A stretch of 64,000 nt of DNA from Acridotheres tristis (taxonomy: Eukaryota; Chordata; Aves; Passeriformes; Sturnidae): positions 6,585,001-6,649,000 of the forward strand of contig CM072908.1 of the NCBI GenBank assembly GCA_037013685.1, given 5' to 3'. Under the pieces are notes generated by a model. The model did no database searches and was not told where the DNA came from. It worked only from the letters and a program-made list of their open reading frames with translations. Both the position numbers and the translations under genes were made by a program. Of the stretch, positions 1-11,416 are shown one piece after another. The first letter of the stretch is position 1, and each line of letters starts with the position of its first letter.

Positions 1-1422
1 GGAGGAAAAGGCCACAGAGGAAAGAGGACAACCCATTTTTCACCTTCTCTGACAGTTTAAAATGTTTAACTAGAAAAACAGCCTCTTCCACCCCCCATTC
101 ATCACTTCAGCCTAAACTCATTTACAGTGTCACCAGGGGACAGGACACTTGTGTGGACACCTCAGCCCTGCTCCCCAGCCACCCAGAGCGGCACAGCCAC
201 ACGGAATTGGCATTAGGCAGCAAGCCCAGGCGCCAAAACTTTTTCTTTCTGCTTTTTTGGCTTTTACACCTTCCAAGAAAAACGTCCCAGTACCTCCAAT
301 CAATCTAACACGCAGGAGAGCACGTGCTGTATACCCAACAGGACATCATAAAAGTGTCTGGGAGAGAAACACAAATCTTCAGGATGGGCTCCTGCCCCAC
401 AAGAACATCTGGGAAAAGCTTTTTCTATAAATTTAATCAACAGTGGCTCCAGCAGTGATACTACACGGTTCTTCCCTAGGCTACCCAAGTAGCTACAGGC
501 TGAGGCAGCTACTAACACAGCCACACCTAGATGTACTTTGCTTCAATAGCTTGAAACTTAAAATAGAAGGATTAAAATATGCTCATTGACATCTGGCAGA
601 TGTGTTGCTGTTACTATAGCAGCTGGAAGGTTTTCAATTACTTAATCCCAAAACGAAAAGTATTATTTTCCTTTGCCATTCCACACACACTAATACAAAA
701 CTGAGAGCTTCAGCCTCCAATCTCACTCTGACAAGATACATAAAGAATTGCTTTGCAAAAATGTGGAGGGAAGTCTCCTTCATACATCAGGGCCTTCACA
801 GGGCAGCACTTAGCACCAGTTAGAAATCCGAGACCATGAAATCACTTATTTACGGAGAGAATTAATTTTAAGCAGACTCTTGCAAGGTCTTAGTGGCAGG
901 AATCAGATTTTCTTCAAACACTAACTCTGAAGCTTTCATTCCCATCTCCCCTGTGGTGTGGATTGTTTGCAGAGCAGACAGAAAAATGAGCATGGACACT
1001 AGAAGAAAACACAGTGAAATTATATACCAAGTACTCAAGAGAGGAGCAGAAAAAAGAGAGTTTTGTTTTATACTAGCATCTGACTGCAGTAACAGAGAAA
1101 AACTGGAATAACAAAATATTAATATCCAAATATCATTATAATCCAAAATCCCAACATGCTTTCAGGGGCTGCTTTCACCCTTAAGCACTCAGGGTCAGGT
1201 CAAGTGCTGCTCAAAGGCAAAGCCTGGGTAAACATCAGCACTGCTGCAGAGGCACAGGCAGCAGCACAAAGGGCCCAAGGAACCACGGGGACACTGCACC
1301 AGAAACTCCAACCTCACACCAGAGACTGCTGAATGAACTGGAGACCTCAGGGCACAAACATTTCCTCCCTCCTTCAAAAGGGGAAGGGGAGAGAAGTGGA
1401 AGCTGCTGGATGATGAGATAGT

Positions 1423-1628
1423 GCAACTTCCCGGTCAGGGTGGGGAGGCCCTGGCACAGATTTCCCAGAGAGGCTGTGGCTCCCCCAGCCCTGGAGGTGT
1501 CCCAGGCCAGGCTGGATGGGGCTGAGAGCAACCTGGGGTGGTGGAAGGTGTCCCTGCCCATGGCAGGGGTGGGACTGGATGAGCTTAAAGGTGCCTCTCA
1601 CTCCAAACCATTCTGGGATTCTATGATC
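1423..1628 (+). mobile_element. CR1 LINE, 3'-end fragment
   Basis: The sequence follows the avian CR1 3' end: a GGTGGGGAGGCCCTGGCAC-type block, a TGGAGGTGTCCCAGGCCAG block, a GGACTGGATGAGC block, and a terminal ATTCTGGGATTCTATGATC matching the ATTCTRTG-type tail. The copy is plus-strand and strongly 5'-truncated, about 205 bp. It is non-coding and antisense to MICOS10. Confidence 0.88.
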
Positions 1629-4600
1629 AATGCTGGACCAAGCTTTTAGACAAATCAGGGCTGTGCTTGCTTTAAAAGCTCCTATATAAGAAATCATCAG
1701 TATTCTCATAACACAGAAAATACCCCTCTGACAGGAAACTTCACCTCGTCTCACTGCAATTCCATGTTCTGCTGATAAAAACAGTAACCCTGCTGGAAAG
1801 AAAGATTTAGCAGGAGTAAACACACCACACTCAGGGCTTTTGCAGCCCAGCTATGAGGGTTGGCAATGCTGCTGCTTCACACCCACCCAGCACAGGCTGG
1901 CCAGTACTGACGTCTGCTGGCCCAGCTCAGAAACAGAGACAACCGAGAGCAACGAGAGTTTCAGGGGCATCTCACTTCCAGGAATGAAGGGAAAAGGAGC
2001 CCCATCCTCCTCAAACCACTTGCTATTCTATTATAATTACCAAGGATGTGCAAGTAGCCCTGAAAAGATTTTCTCTGAAAACTGTTTCTGATATTAAAAA
2101 ACCAACAAAGTCTTGTTCCCACCTACTGCTGTAACTTCTCAAGGACCAAACTTCAGGATATCACTTGGCTACAGCCCCTTTCCCCTGGGCACTGCCACTG
2201 CATGCCACCTTCCAAAAAGGCAGAGCTGGCATCTCATCAGTGCACTAAAGCAGAGCTTCAGGAAGTCAGGGCATTTTGGGCTCACGTCCCATGGAGCAGA
2301 GCTCAGGAGGTCTGGGGTTTGCAAAGGCTGCAGATGGATTGTCACAGCTCCTCTTCTCTTGCTCCACAGGCCACCAAGAGCTGGCACAGCTGGAGGGGCA
2401 CACCCCAGCAGGGCACAGCTGCCTGACACATCTGGAGCTCCAACCAAGGGAACTGCAAGGCATGTAGGTAGGAGAAGACCTGGATTTCTAAAGTTTCCTG
2501 TCTTTTTCTTCCAACAGAAGGTAATACTCCCTTAAATTGTAAATGGACATTGTATTCAGAGCTCTGCTGACATCGTAACTAAATATTGCTGTTAGATTTT
2601 GGACTAAAAGCCTATTCTCAAAACAGCATTTGCCCACCTCTTCCAAGGAAAACATTTTTTGTTGTCTGTGCTGCCTCCCTGCACAGCCTGAGCCACGAGC
2701 AGTCCATGTTTACACTTCTTGGGCTGCTGCAAGACACAACTAGTAGAGCTGGATCTTCTGTACAACCAGGAAAAAGAACTTGGGGTTCCACAAAAGCTCA
2801 CACAACAATGCAGCTGTGTGCTCACATTATATCCACGTTCTCCAGCACTAAAAACAAAACCCCAAAGAAGTTTGGAACAAGCCTTCTGGCCTGGTAGCTA
2901 AGACTGGATGGCCACGATACAACTGCCAAGCAAAAAAAACACTTCAAAACAGGAATTTCAGGATTTTTGTATATTTAGACAAAGTCTAATCCAGTTTTGA
3001 GAAAGTGTAATCAAGTTTTATCATTATATAGACTGACTTTATCTTATTCATAACCATGTGAAGGATTATTTAAAAATACTGACATTGCAATCCATACAAT
3101 GATCCTTTCTGAAATAGCCAATCTGTGGAATGACACAAACAATACAATTTCATCCTTGCCATTAACAGAACAGCTATTCAAGCAGGCCAGATGATGAAAG
3201 GCAGAAGAAATCATGTTAACAGTTGCAGGAGAATTCAAAGTGCCCTTTTCTCTTTAAAAAAATCCCTATTAAATGGAAATTAGAAGCATTTTATTTTCAG
3301 ATGTCAAAACAGAGGATTAGAGGAAAATGAAATCACTACACTGGGTTATTTACAAGCTTCCAGGCTGAATTTTGGTCAGCACAGACATACATCAAAACAT
3401 TTCTCTTCTGAAAAAAAATTAACTTCAACACAGCAACTTCACACATCCAAGTCAAGAAGCAAAGAGCTTCCTTAGGATGACCTTCCAGTATCAGGGAAAT
3501 TGCAGCGTTCAACTCATTCAAAACAACAACAGACTCAAACCAAACCAAGACACGCAGGCACAAAAACCTCCCTCTCTTTCACACTACTCTTTATTACCTC
3601 TCTGGCCCCTGGAAACACCACATAATAATAATTTGTCCAAAATTACAGCCTTTCAGCAAAATAAAACCACCTCTGTCAATCTTTTGTGAGTAATTGTCTC
3701 TCCAAATAAAGAGCCGTGAGCCATCAATCAGTTAAACAAACAAACCAAGCCTTTGAACAGGGTTTGGAGCCCGCAGGACAGAGGAAGACCACGCCAGTGT
3801 TTACTTCATCACCCCCCCTCTGCAGAGCTGTGCTGATGAAAAGGAAGAAATGGCAGTGAGGGCTGGGGAGGACACAGCAGTTGAGGGAGGTTTGCAAGCT
3901 GGGAAGGAAAAGAAAGCCACACAAGTTCAAGTCCCTGTTCCCACACTCCAAACAAACAAGTTTTCTGTAAGGAAGTAACAATTAGCTTTTCTGCATGAAA
4001 ATCAGCATCAGAATTTAAAAAATGAACAGAAATGTAAAATATTTAAATGACTGCCTGGGTGAAAAGCCCTGAGGATGGTGCAAAGCCAGAGGCAGCAGGA
4101 GCTGGATTGTCTGTCAGAAAGCCCCGGCCAGCTACGAAAGCACAAGCCAGTCCCCTGCACACAAACACTGTGCCCACATCTGCAATGCAAGAGGAACAAA
4201 ACCACCTGGATACAGCCATATCATTAGCACAACAAATAAATACCACCCTAGGAAAAATGAGGTGACCACAAGCTCCATTTAACAATGGCTCAATGTTCTC
4301 TGCAGGCAAAAAAAAAGTTTGCTTAACTCTTTGAAATTAAATATTGTCCTAACAACGTCCTCTAACAACTAACAACTGCCTGACAACATCCTCTGTTTGG
4401 AACTAACAGGAAAAAATTAATACTAAATTACAGGATCCACACAGGTAGTGACCAAGAGCTCGAAAACATAATACAGCATTTCAAAAGATGCAACACAAGA
4501 TAAATATTTATTTTGGAAGATTTTGTGGCAGGAGATCAATTTTTTTTTTCAGGAGCTTGGTCTCCAACTGAAACAGTATTGCACAACTACAAACAGAGCT

Positions 4601-5604
4601 AAGGACAAGCCCTGACTTACACAGCATAGTGGGAATCCTGATGGGCTAAGGACAGGCTGGAATTCAAAGCACACTTTTGCTAATAAAGCCAGCCCGAGAG
4701 CTCTACCTCCCCTTCACCCCCTTTTCTGTTTCTCATGTCCCACCAGCCCTCACACTAATCCACAGGAGTTATCTGTCCACAGTTCCCACAGACACTGCAT
4801 GCAAGACTCCAGAAATTCTGTGCTTTCCTTTATTTAGAGAGTCTGGAATGGGAAAACACTGGGCTAATCACAATGTTTGTTTTTCCCCAGTCATTGGCTG
4901 GGAAGATCTCCCTGGCTGTAGCACTCGGGAAGGATGTAAAGGAGCATCTGGGAAGGAAATTGTGGCCACCAAAGGGAAAAGTCTGACAAAAAAAGATGTT
5001 TACCAAATCCTGTGTCCCATGTAGCAACTAAATCCTCAAGTAAAAAAGTATATTTTCTTTCCTTCTTTCTTTCCAGTAAAACAACCACCCTTGATAATTT
5101 ATTGGAAACTCTAGCAAACTTTGCAGTAATATTACAAAACCAAACAACCCAACCACTCGTGGTTTTAATGTCCCTGCAGAGAAAACAATTATTCCCACTG
5201 GGATACCACGGAAAAATTTGTGTTGTCAGCACACAGTTCATGCAGGAGGCTGCCAGTACAAATGCTTCAGTCACTGACCAGTTTTAAAAACACACAAACC
5301 AGAAAAGTGCCCTCAGACATGAAGAGAAACGTGTGAGCCCATGCCACTGGGTTTGGTGTGAAGATGCTGCAGCACAGGTGAACTTTTTGGGCAGTCTAAT
5401 AAAAAACTGAGATGTGACTGAGATCTCTGCTCAGCATCCTTGTGAAACCAACACTGGGACTCCTCAGACTGGAGCACCAGTGCACAAGGCAAAGCAGGTT
5501 CTCTTTCTTTTGTTGCCACTTTAGGGTGGAAGAAAAGAGTGAAGCAAAAGGAAAGGCCCAGTGCAGAGTCAGCAGTGCAGGTGACAGACACCAAGCCAAG
5601 TGGT

Positions 5605-6400
5605 GCAGACACATCTGAAGGACAGGGCTGTCCTAAGAGACCTGGGCAAGCTCAAGGAATGGCCCATGGCAATCCCATGGGGTTTAACAAGAGCAGGTGC
5701 TGCTGCTGCACCCGGGTCAGGACAACCCCCAGGATCAATCCAGGCTGAGGGATGAAGACTGGGAGCAGCCCCAGGGAGAAGGACCTGGAGGTGCTGGTGG
5801 GTGAGAGCTGGGCATGACCCAGCCCAGAAACTCCCTGTGCCTTGGGCTGATCCCCCAGTGTGGGCAGCAGGAAAGGGGGACTCTGCCCCTCTGCCCCACT
5901 CAGGTGAGACCCCACCTGCAGAGCTGCCCCAGCCCTGGGGCCCAGCACAGCAAGGACCTGAAGTGAGTCCAGAGGAGGCACCAGGATGATCAGAGGCATG
6001 GAGCAACTCTGCTGGGAGGAAAGGCTGAGAGAATTGGGATTGTTCAGCCTGGAAAAAAGAAGGTTTTGGGGTGACCTCATTGCAGCCTTTCAGTACCTGA
6101 AGGGAGCTGACAGGAAAGAAACTGTTTCCAAGGGCCTGGAGAGACAGGACAAGGGGGAATGGCTTCCCAATGACAGAGGGAGGATATGGTTGGATAATGG
6201 GGAAAAAAATCTTCCCTGTGAGGGTGGGGAGACCCTGCCACAGATTTCCCAGAGAAGCTGTGGCTACCCCATTCCTGGCAGTGTCCAAAGCCAGGCTGAA
6301 CAGGGCCTGGAGCACCCTGGGATAGTGGAAGGTGTCCTGCCCATGGCAGGGGGTGGGATGAATTTTAATCCAGCACAAACCAGCCTGAGATTCTGTGAAA
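5605..6400 (+). mobile_element. CR1 LINE, longest copy in the window (5'-truncated)
   Basis: This is the longest CR1 copy in the window, about 0.8 kb on the plus strand. It starts in the degraded end of the reverse-transcriptase ORF (remnants of the LLLHPG-type reading are visible near 5698-5715). It continues through the 3' UTR blocks (GGAAAGGCTGAGAGAATTGG, GACCTCATTGCAGCCTTTCAG, GGTGGGGAGACCCTGCCACAG) and ends near an ATTCTGTG tail at 6389-6397. The reading frame is broken, so it cannot move autonomously. An open frame of about 300 codons on its minus strand is a by-product of base composition. It lies in MICOS10 intron 1, antisense to that gene. The 5' limit is approximate. Confidence 0.9.
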
Positions 6401-7806
6401 TCAACTCTGCATCCATTTCTTTCAGCCTCCAGGGCAGAAGATGTACAGGAATCTGACATGTACAGCTGTGGCATGGAACAAGTTCTTGTTTATAATTTGG
6501 CATACTTAATATTTTATGATAAAGCAACCAATGCTATGGAAACATAAACATGTCCAAATACGTTTGTCAGACAAACCTGAATAGAATTTCATAGGGAAAA
6601 ACACTGCTCTGGAGTACTTGACACTTTTCAAAGGTCTGTTATAAACAATGGAAGTTTCAGTTTACTTAAAATTATTAAACATCTTTTCTAATGGAAAAGT
6701 ATTAGGCAACTAAAACCCCCGAGTTCCTCATCAGCTTTCAAGCACAAGGCCACTGCAGCAACAAGAAATAAACATTCACATTTCCCAGATATTATTTATG
6801 GTTCTAAAAGAGACATCTGTACCAACATGGAATAAATATCTTTTGTGTCAGATACTGCATTTATCGGTCTATACATTGCATTTGAAGATCTGGGTTTGTA
6901 AACACATTTTGTGAAGCCACAAGCCCTGCCTGGTGTCACTGTGCAGCTGGTCACAGGGCAAGCACGGCCACCAGAGCCATCACCACCCCTAAAACTCACA
7001 GTACTCAGTGAAACCTCGTGAATGGTTTGCTGCAGAAAACTGAGGCACGGGCATAACTCTCACTTTAAGGGCAAACAAATACGGAAAAAAACCCCAACGG
7101 AACTGTTCCCCTACTTGAGGAAAAGGCAGAACTACAGGGCTGGGACACGGCCGGCGCTTCTCAATGTCATACACTCCACACGCTGTACTAAGTGACACGT
7201 GCCAAAGCCCTCAGCGTGTCACGCTGCCTATTGCTTTTAATAAACGCAGCCCCCCTGGCACACGGAGCGATGTGAACAGCTCTGCACACACTGACTCCAA
7301 ACCCACCGTCGCAGCAAAGCCGAAGGCGGGCGAGGTCGCCTAACGCCAGGAGCCGGTGGCGCCTACCCGCCACTCATTCATTCCACCCGGGAGGCTTCCG
7401 AGATTCCCAACGGAGCCCAGATTCCCCACGGAAACCTCCTACCTCCAACACAGGGAGTAGCCAGAGGTCAAACACGCCCGGAGCGCGGTAAGCCGGGGCC
7501 GAGCCGGGGCGCAGAGCTGGGAGCGGGCCCGCCGGGGGTCCGAGCCCGCGGCCAAGGTCACCTTGCCAGGCCCGGAGCCACCGGCTCTACCCGACGCCGG
7601 AGGCAACGATGAGGGCGGATCCTCGGGACACCTCGAGCCTCTCTGGGCTCACAACCGCTCTGAGGCGAACGTGGGGCGGCGGGGGACAGTGGGCCTCGCG
7701 CCACGGGGACACGCCAGCGGCCGCTCTCCCAAGTTCGGGGAGCCTGGGGGACCACCACCGCTCTTCCCCGGGCCCTCCCGCTCTGTCATGCCCGTGCTGC
7801 CCTTAC

Positions 7807-7873
7807 CCAGCTTGACGGCGGAGTCCGCCACACACCGGTCCCACTTCCTGCCCAGGTCGCCCTCCGACGCCAT
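7807..7873 (-). CDS. MICOS10: MICOS10 exon 1 coding part (MICOS complex subunit MIC10, N-terminus)
   Basis: On the minus strand an ATG at 7873-7871 opens 22 codons plus one base, reading MASEGDLGRKWDRCVADSAV and then KL. It is followed by a GTAAGG splice donor at 7806-7801. The LGRKWDRC...AD..VK signature is the conserved N-terminus of MIC10, a protein of about 75-80 residues. MIC10 is a small hairpin protein of the inner mitochondrial membrane. It oligomerises through glycine-rich transmembrane segments to bend the membrane at crista junctions, as a core part of the MICOS complex. Those segments are encoded by later exons, outside the window. The exon ends in phase 1, splitting a probable glycine codon. 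The gene is divergent from CAPZB, whose start codon lies about 10 kb away; the same neighbour pair is known in mammals. The call rests on the N-terminal signature, the start context, the donor site and synteny. Confidence 0.93.
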
Positions 7874-7877
7874 CTTG
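7868..7877 (-). promoter_or_regulatory. YY1-like site over the MICOS10 start codon
   Basis: On the minus strand the start region reads CAAGATGGCG, which matches the YY1 core (AAGATGGCGGC) except at its 3' edge. YY1 sites that include the initiator ATG are common in vertebrate housekeeping genes. Binding is inferred from the motif only. Confidence 0.6.
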
Positions 7878-7907
7878 CCCGTCCCCTCACCTCCTCCCCC
7901 GCGCAAC

Positions 7908-7917
7908 TCTCGCGAGA
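7908..7917. promoter_or_regulatory. CGCG box, copy 1 (TCTCGCGAGA)
   Basis: A perfect 10-bp palindrome TCTCGCGAGA lies 35 bp upstream of the MICOS10 start codon. This element is a known activator motif of CpG-island promoters, bound by BANP when unmethylated. It probably acts on MICOS10 because of its position. Confidence 0.8.
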
Positions 7918-7950
7918 CCTGGTACTCCACCTATCGCCCGCACCGGCAGA

Positions 7951-7960
7951 TCTCGCGAGA
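7951..7960. promoter_or_regulatory. CGCG box, copy 2 (TCTCGCGAGA)
   Basis: A second perfect TCTCGCGAGA lies 43 bp (start to start) from the first and 78 bp upstream of the MICOS10 start codon. The spacing is about four helical turns, so both palindromes would face the same side of the DNA. Confidence 0.8.
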
Positions 7961-7970
7961 TTTCGCCGTC

Positions 7971-7984
7971 GTTGCCACGGTAAC
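7971..7984. promoter_or_regulatory. RFX X-box (GTTGCC-AC-GGTAAC)
   Basis: Two inverted half-sites, GTTGCC and GGTAAC, are separated by two bases. This fits the RFX X-box consensus (GTNRCC, 0-3 nt, RGYAAC) perfectly. It lies about 100 bp upstream of the MICOS10 start codon, beside the second CGCG box. RFX factors regulate ciliary and many housekeeping genes; use here is inferred. Confidence 0.7.
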
Positions 7985-8383
7985 CGACGGGAGGGCGTCA
8001 TGGCCGCCGTGCCCGACCTTGGGCCCGGCCCAAAATCCCCTTTTTACCCTTAGGATCCGGCCCAAAACACCGTTTATCCCCCGTAAGACCGGGCTCGCCA
8101 CGTCCCCAGGCTCCACCTCTCCGTCTAGAGCTCCTGCTGTGTCCTTGTTAACCCTCGTCTCCCTCAGCCTATGGCAGCGTCCCTACCTCCTCGCAGGCGC
8201 CCGGCTTGGGCCCGCGCCCGCCGCCCCCCTGCTCGCAGGGCTCTCGCCTCATGCATGGTAAGAGCCGAGCTGTGCCAAGTTTCTCACTGCAGCGTTGGGT
8301 GCATCACTGGACACACACACTCGTGTAGGTTTTCCCTGGCAATGGTCCTACATCCCACACAGCTCCTGCATCACCTCAGCAGG

Positions 8384-8575
8384 AGGAAGAACATTCCGTG
8401 AGGGTGGCAGAGCACTGGTGCCGAGGGAGGGCGTGGAGTCTCCCTCGCTGGAGACATTCCAAACCCACCTGGAGGCATTCCTGTGTCACCTGCTCCAGGT
8501 GTCCCCGCCTTGGCAGGGAGCTTGAAATGAATGACCTCCAGCAATTCCTTCCAACCCTAATAATTCCGTGATTTT
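8384..8575 (+). mobile_element. CR1 LINE, 3'-end fragment
   Basis: The copy shows CR1 blocks GAGGGTGGCAGAGCACTGG, GGAGTCTCCCTCGCTGGAGA and ACATTCCAAACCCACCTGGA, then CCTTGGCAGGGAGCTTG, CCTTCCAACCCTAATAATTC and CGTGATT at the 3' end. It is plus-strand, about 190 bp, and of a different subfamily from its neighbour at 8786-8992, which it faces tail to tail. Confidence 0.88.
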
Positions 8576-8785
8576 TGCTGTCTGGCCTCAGCTGCTCTTC
8601 AGGGCCTGAAATGACATACAAGTATGTGACAGCTGTTGTCAATCCCTATCAATATCCCAAGAATCACCTCATTTTAAGAGCAACCTGGGCTCCCAATATT
8701 ATTTTTTGAGAAAAGGAGCTGAATAATCTCAGCAAGATCATTCTGTCACATTCAAGAAGTTATTCCACACAATAGGTTGATAATG

Positions 8786-8992
8786 AGAATCACAGAATGA
8801 TTTGGGTTGGGAGGAATATTAAATTCATTCAGTTCTACTCCCTGTCATGGACAGGGACATCTTCCACTATCCCAGGTTGTTCCAAGCCCCATCCAACCTG
8901 GCCTTGGACACTTCCAGGGATCCAGGGGCAGCCACAGCTGCTCTGGGCAGCCTGTACCAAGGTCTCCCCACCCTCACAGGGAGGAATTTCGC
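8786..8992 (-). mobile_element. CR1 LINE, 3'-end fragment
   Basis: Minus-strand copy. Read on the plus strand it begins AGAATCACAGAATGATTTGG, the reverse complement of the CR1 tail, then continues CCACTATCCCAGGTTGTTCC and TCCAGGGATCCAGGGGCAGC to the CCCCACCCTCACAGGGAGGA block. About 205 bp, 5'-truncated. Confidence 0.92.
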
Positions 8993-10950
8993 CCTGGTAG
9001 ATATATGTATATATTTCCTAATTTTAGAGGAAGTGGTTGTGGGAAGGACTCCCATTGACTTCTGGTGCTTCAGCCCATCCTGCAGCGTGCTACAGCTTTG
9101 TGGAGCCAGCAACATAACTGTGAATGTCTTCAAACCTACGAGAATGAATTTTGTGTTGCAAATGGTGTGTAGGCTGCCTGGAAGGCATCCTCTAGAAGCC
9201 GTGTGAAAAAAACCTCAGGGTGTTTGTCAAGTACTAATGTCCCCATTCACACTGTTAGGCAATTTTTAGCTGTGATTACTTGTTTTGATTTCTTCAAGTT
9301 CTGGCAATTTTCTTTATTGAGGTGGAGGAGGCCCTGCTGCTTCATAAAACTGCAAGTTCTTTTGCAAGTCAATTACAGACTAAAGCCACAAACAGAAGTG
9401 AAAAATTCTTGAAGTTGGCAGAAATTTGATTAAGTCATTGTTGGTTTAGGTCTTTAATTTATCTTAAAAGTACAACTGGTTTAAGTACAACTGGTTTTGA
9501 TCTAGAGTCACAATGGAAGATTTTTACTTTTAATTGGTTTGGTTCAACTCCTTCACATATCACGGAACAATCACAATTAACCATTATTTTCTCTTCCTTG
9601 TAAAATCTAAATGGCTTTTAAAAACTTGGCTTAAAAGGCACATGGTTAAACTGAGATTCAAGAGGTTTCCCTGGAGAAGGCAGCCCTTGTTCTGTAAGGG
9701 GATCTTCCTTTTCTCTTCCTCCCCCTGCAATTTGCTCAAATCAGTCTGCATTGCTGCATAGTTGGTATCCAAAATAGAACCACGCATCGAGTTACTTATA
9801 AAAATACCAACATGATCCAGCAGTTTTTTCCCCAAATAGCTACAGAAGGGCTTTCTGAAACCACTGCCCCAGCAGTGCCAGCTCCACCCTCCCGTTTCCA
9901 AACAGCTCTGGAAAATATCAAGAGGGGAAAGATAACTTGAAGCTTCCAAAATAATTCTTTAATTTTCATCCTGAAAATTAAATTCCAGAAGGCAGTGTTT
10001 AAAACCAACCCAGAAATGTGGTCTTCTGTTGGCAAAAACAAATGCTCAGTGCAGGCCAGTGTAGTCTCACTTCACACTTACTCATTTTCAGGCTGTTGGG
10101 CTCCCTGGAAAATGTACTTTTTCGGGATGAAGGAAGCAGTGGTGAGCAGCTGGATTGTAAGGCACATCATAAAGGCTTGTGTTGCTGTGTCTCAATGTAT
10201 CCTGACAGCCTCACCTCAGGACCTGGTGCATTAACCCTTTCCAAGGGGATGGAATAGTTCAGGATAATTGTTTTGAACGTTCAGCTTCCTTTGGAGAAAT
10301 CACTCTGCTGCTTTTAAATCCCAGAGTCACTGAGTGATCAGAGGGGGCTCTGGAAAACGTTATCCATTAAGGATCTAGAGCACATTCCCTGTACCCCTTC
10401 CCCACTCCAGGGAAAAATTAAGGCAGGAGGGAATGTGTCCAAAGACAGGCTTTTCTCTCCATTGCTATAGTTACTTGGCAGTTAGTCACAGTGTAATATC
10501 AACTATTTATTATTGTGGGACTCCAAGGTGATGTTTAGAACATGCGGTTTTGAAAAACCTTTTTTGCATTTTATAGCCCAGCATGTGCTGTCCCAGGATT
10601 CCTTCCCTCCCTTCTCCCCTCGTGCTCTCCCCCTCCTTTCTTTCCAGCAATAAGTGTATGAATAAATGGAGGAAATTAAGCCAGAAATGAGCCCTGTATT
10701 TCTTTGGTGGATGTCACCTTCTAGTTGATGTAGGTTCAGACCTTGTATTTCTGGTTTTGTTGATAATATACCCCCGACTGAGTTGTGTATGGAATTAAGT
10801 ACTGCTCATTAGGAGTTAGACACTGATTAGGTTTTCAGCAGAATGCCAGCAGATAAGGCAGAGGCAGGACTGGGGATCTCAGATGAATAAGTACCATTAT
10901 TATTCTTCAAAATTGCTGCTTCCCTGGTGTCCAGTGGAAGATCCATGCAG

Positions 10951-11416
10951 AGGGCACAGCCAGTGCTGTGTCCAGTTCTGGGACCCTCAGCACAAGAAGG
11001 ATCTGGAGGGGCTGGAGCATGTCCAGGGAAGGGAGTGGAGCTGGGAAGGGGCTGAGGGAGCTGGGAAGGGGCTCAGGCTGGAGAAAAGGAGAAAAGGAGA
11101 AAAGGAGGGACCCTGTGGCTCTGCACAACTCCCTGACAGGAGGGGACAGTGAGGGGAGTTGGGCTCAGCCCAACCTCAGGCTGGGCCAGGGGAGGCTCAG
11201 GATGGACAGTAGCAGGAATTTCTTCCTGGAAAGGGTTGTCAGGAATAGAAAGGAGCTGCCCAGGGAGGTTTGGAGTGCCCATCCCTGGAGGTGTCCCAGG
11301 AAGACCTGGATGTGGCACTCAGTGCTCTGGGCTGGGGACAAGGAGGGGATGGGGCACAGCTTGGACTCGATGGTCTGAGAGGGTTTTTCCAACCAGGAGG
11401 ATTCTGTGGTTCCATA
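10951..11416 (+). mobile_element. CR1 LINE fragment with small internal tandem repeats
   Basis: A plus-strand CR1 of about 465 bp runs from CAGTTCTGGGACCCTCAGCA through ATCTGGAGGGGCTGGAGCAT, CCTCAGGCTGGGCCAGGGGA and CTTGGACTCGATGGTCTGAG to a terminal GATTCTGTGGTTCCAT. Inside, CTGGGAAGGGGCT is duplicated (11041-11073) and GAGAAAAG is present three times (about 11081-11107), apparently slippage after insertion. It belongs to the same subfamily as the oppositely oriented copy at 47400-47874. Confidence 0.9.

Larger units (their letters stand above)
1..7806 (-). other. MICOS10: MICOS10 intron 1 (5' part, runs off the window)
   Basis: This stretch follows the exon 1 donor of MICOS10 on the minus strand. 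I looked for the next coding exon, which should encode the glycine-rich membrane segments and the conserved MAYSNCQHD-like stretch, and did not find it on either strand, so exon 2 probably lies outside the window. A long first intron fits the mammalian gene. Two CR1 copies (1423-1628 and 5605-6400) are recognisable, both antisense to MICOS10. The remainder (1-1422, 1629-5604, 6401-7140) is AT-rich unique-looking sequence in which I see no exon, RNA gene or repeat that I can name. Confidence 0.75.
7140..8280. promoter_or_regulatory. MICOS10: CpG-island promoter of MICOS10
   Basis: GC content and CpG density rise sharply here compared with both flanks, and the island surrounds the first coding exon of MICOS10 (7807-7873, minus strand). 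No TATA box is visible upstream of the start codon, which is usual for housekeeping CpG-island promoters. Transcription-factor-like motifs cluster between 7868 and 7984 and are listed separately. Transcription in the plus direction from this island is possible but nothing in the sequence proves it. The start site is not determinable from sequence; I infer it lies between about 7885 and 7990. Confidence 0.8.

Noticed and set aside
5569..6474. Minus-strand open frame of 301 codons
   Set aside because: It is antisense to a degraded CR1 element and has no protein-family signature.
1..7806. Search for MICOS10 exon 2
   Set aside because: No minus-strand stretch with the glycine-rich membrane motif or the MAYSNCQHD-like segment was found; the exon is presumably beyond the window.
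8000..8053. Short frame MAAVPDLGPGPKSPFYP with a good start context, divergent from MICOS10
   Set aside because: Seventeen codons in a CpG island with nothing recognisable; the ATGGCCGCC start more likely reflects promoter composition.
7563..8261. Plus-strand open frame of 232 codons over the MICOS10 promoter
   Set aside because: It is a by-product of CpG-island composition, rich in Pro, Ser and Arg, antisense to the real MICOS10 exon and without splice or family evidence.
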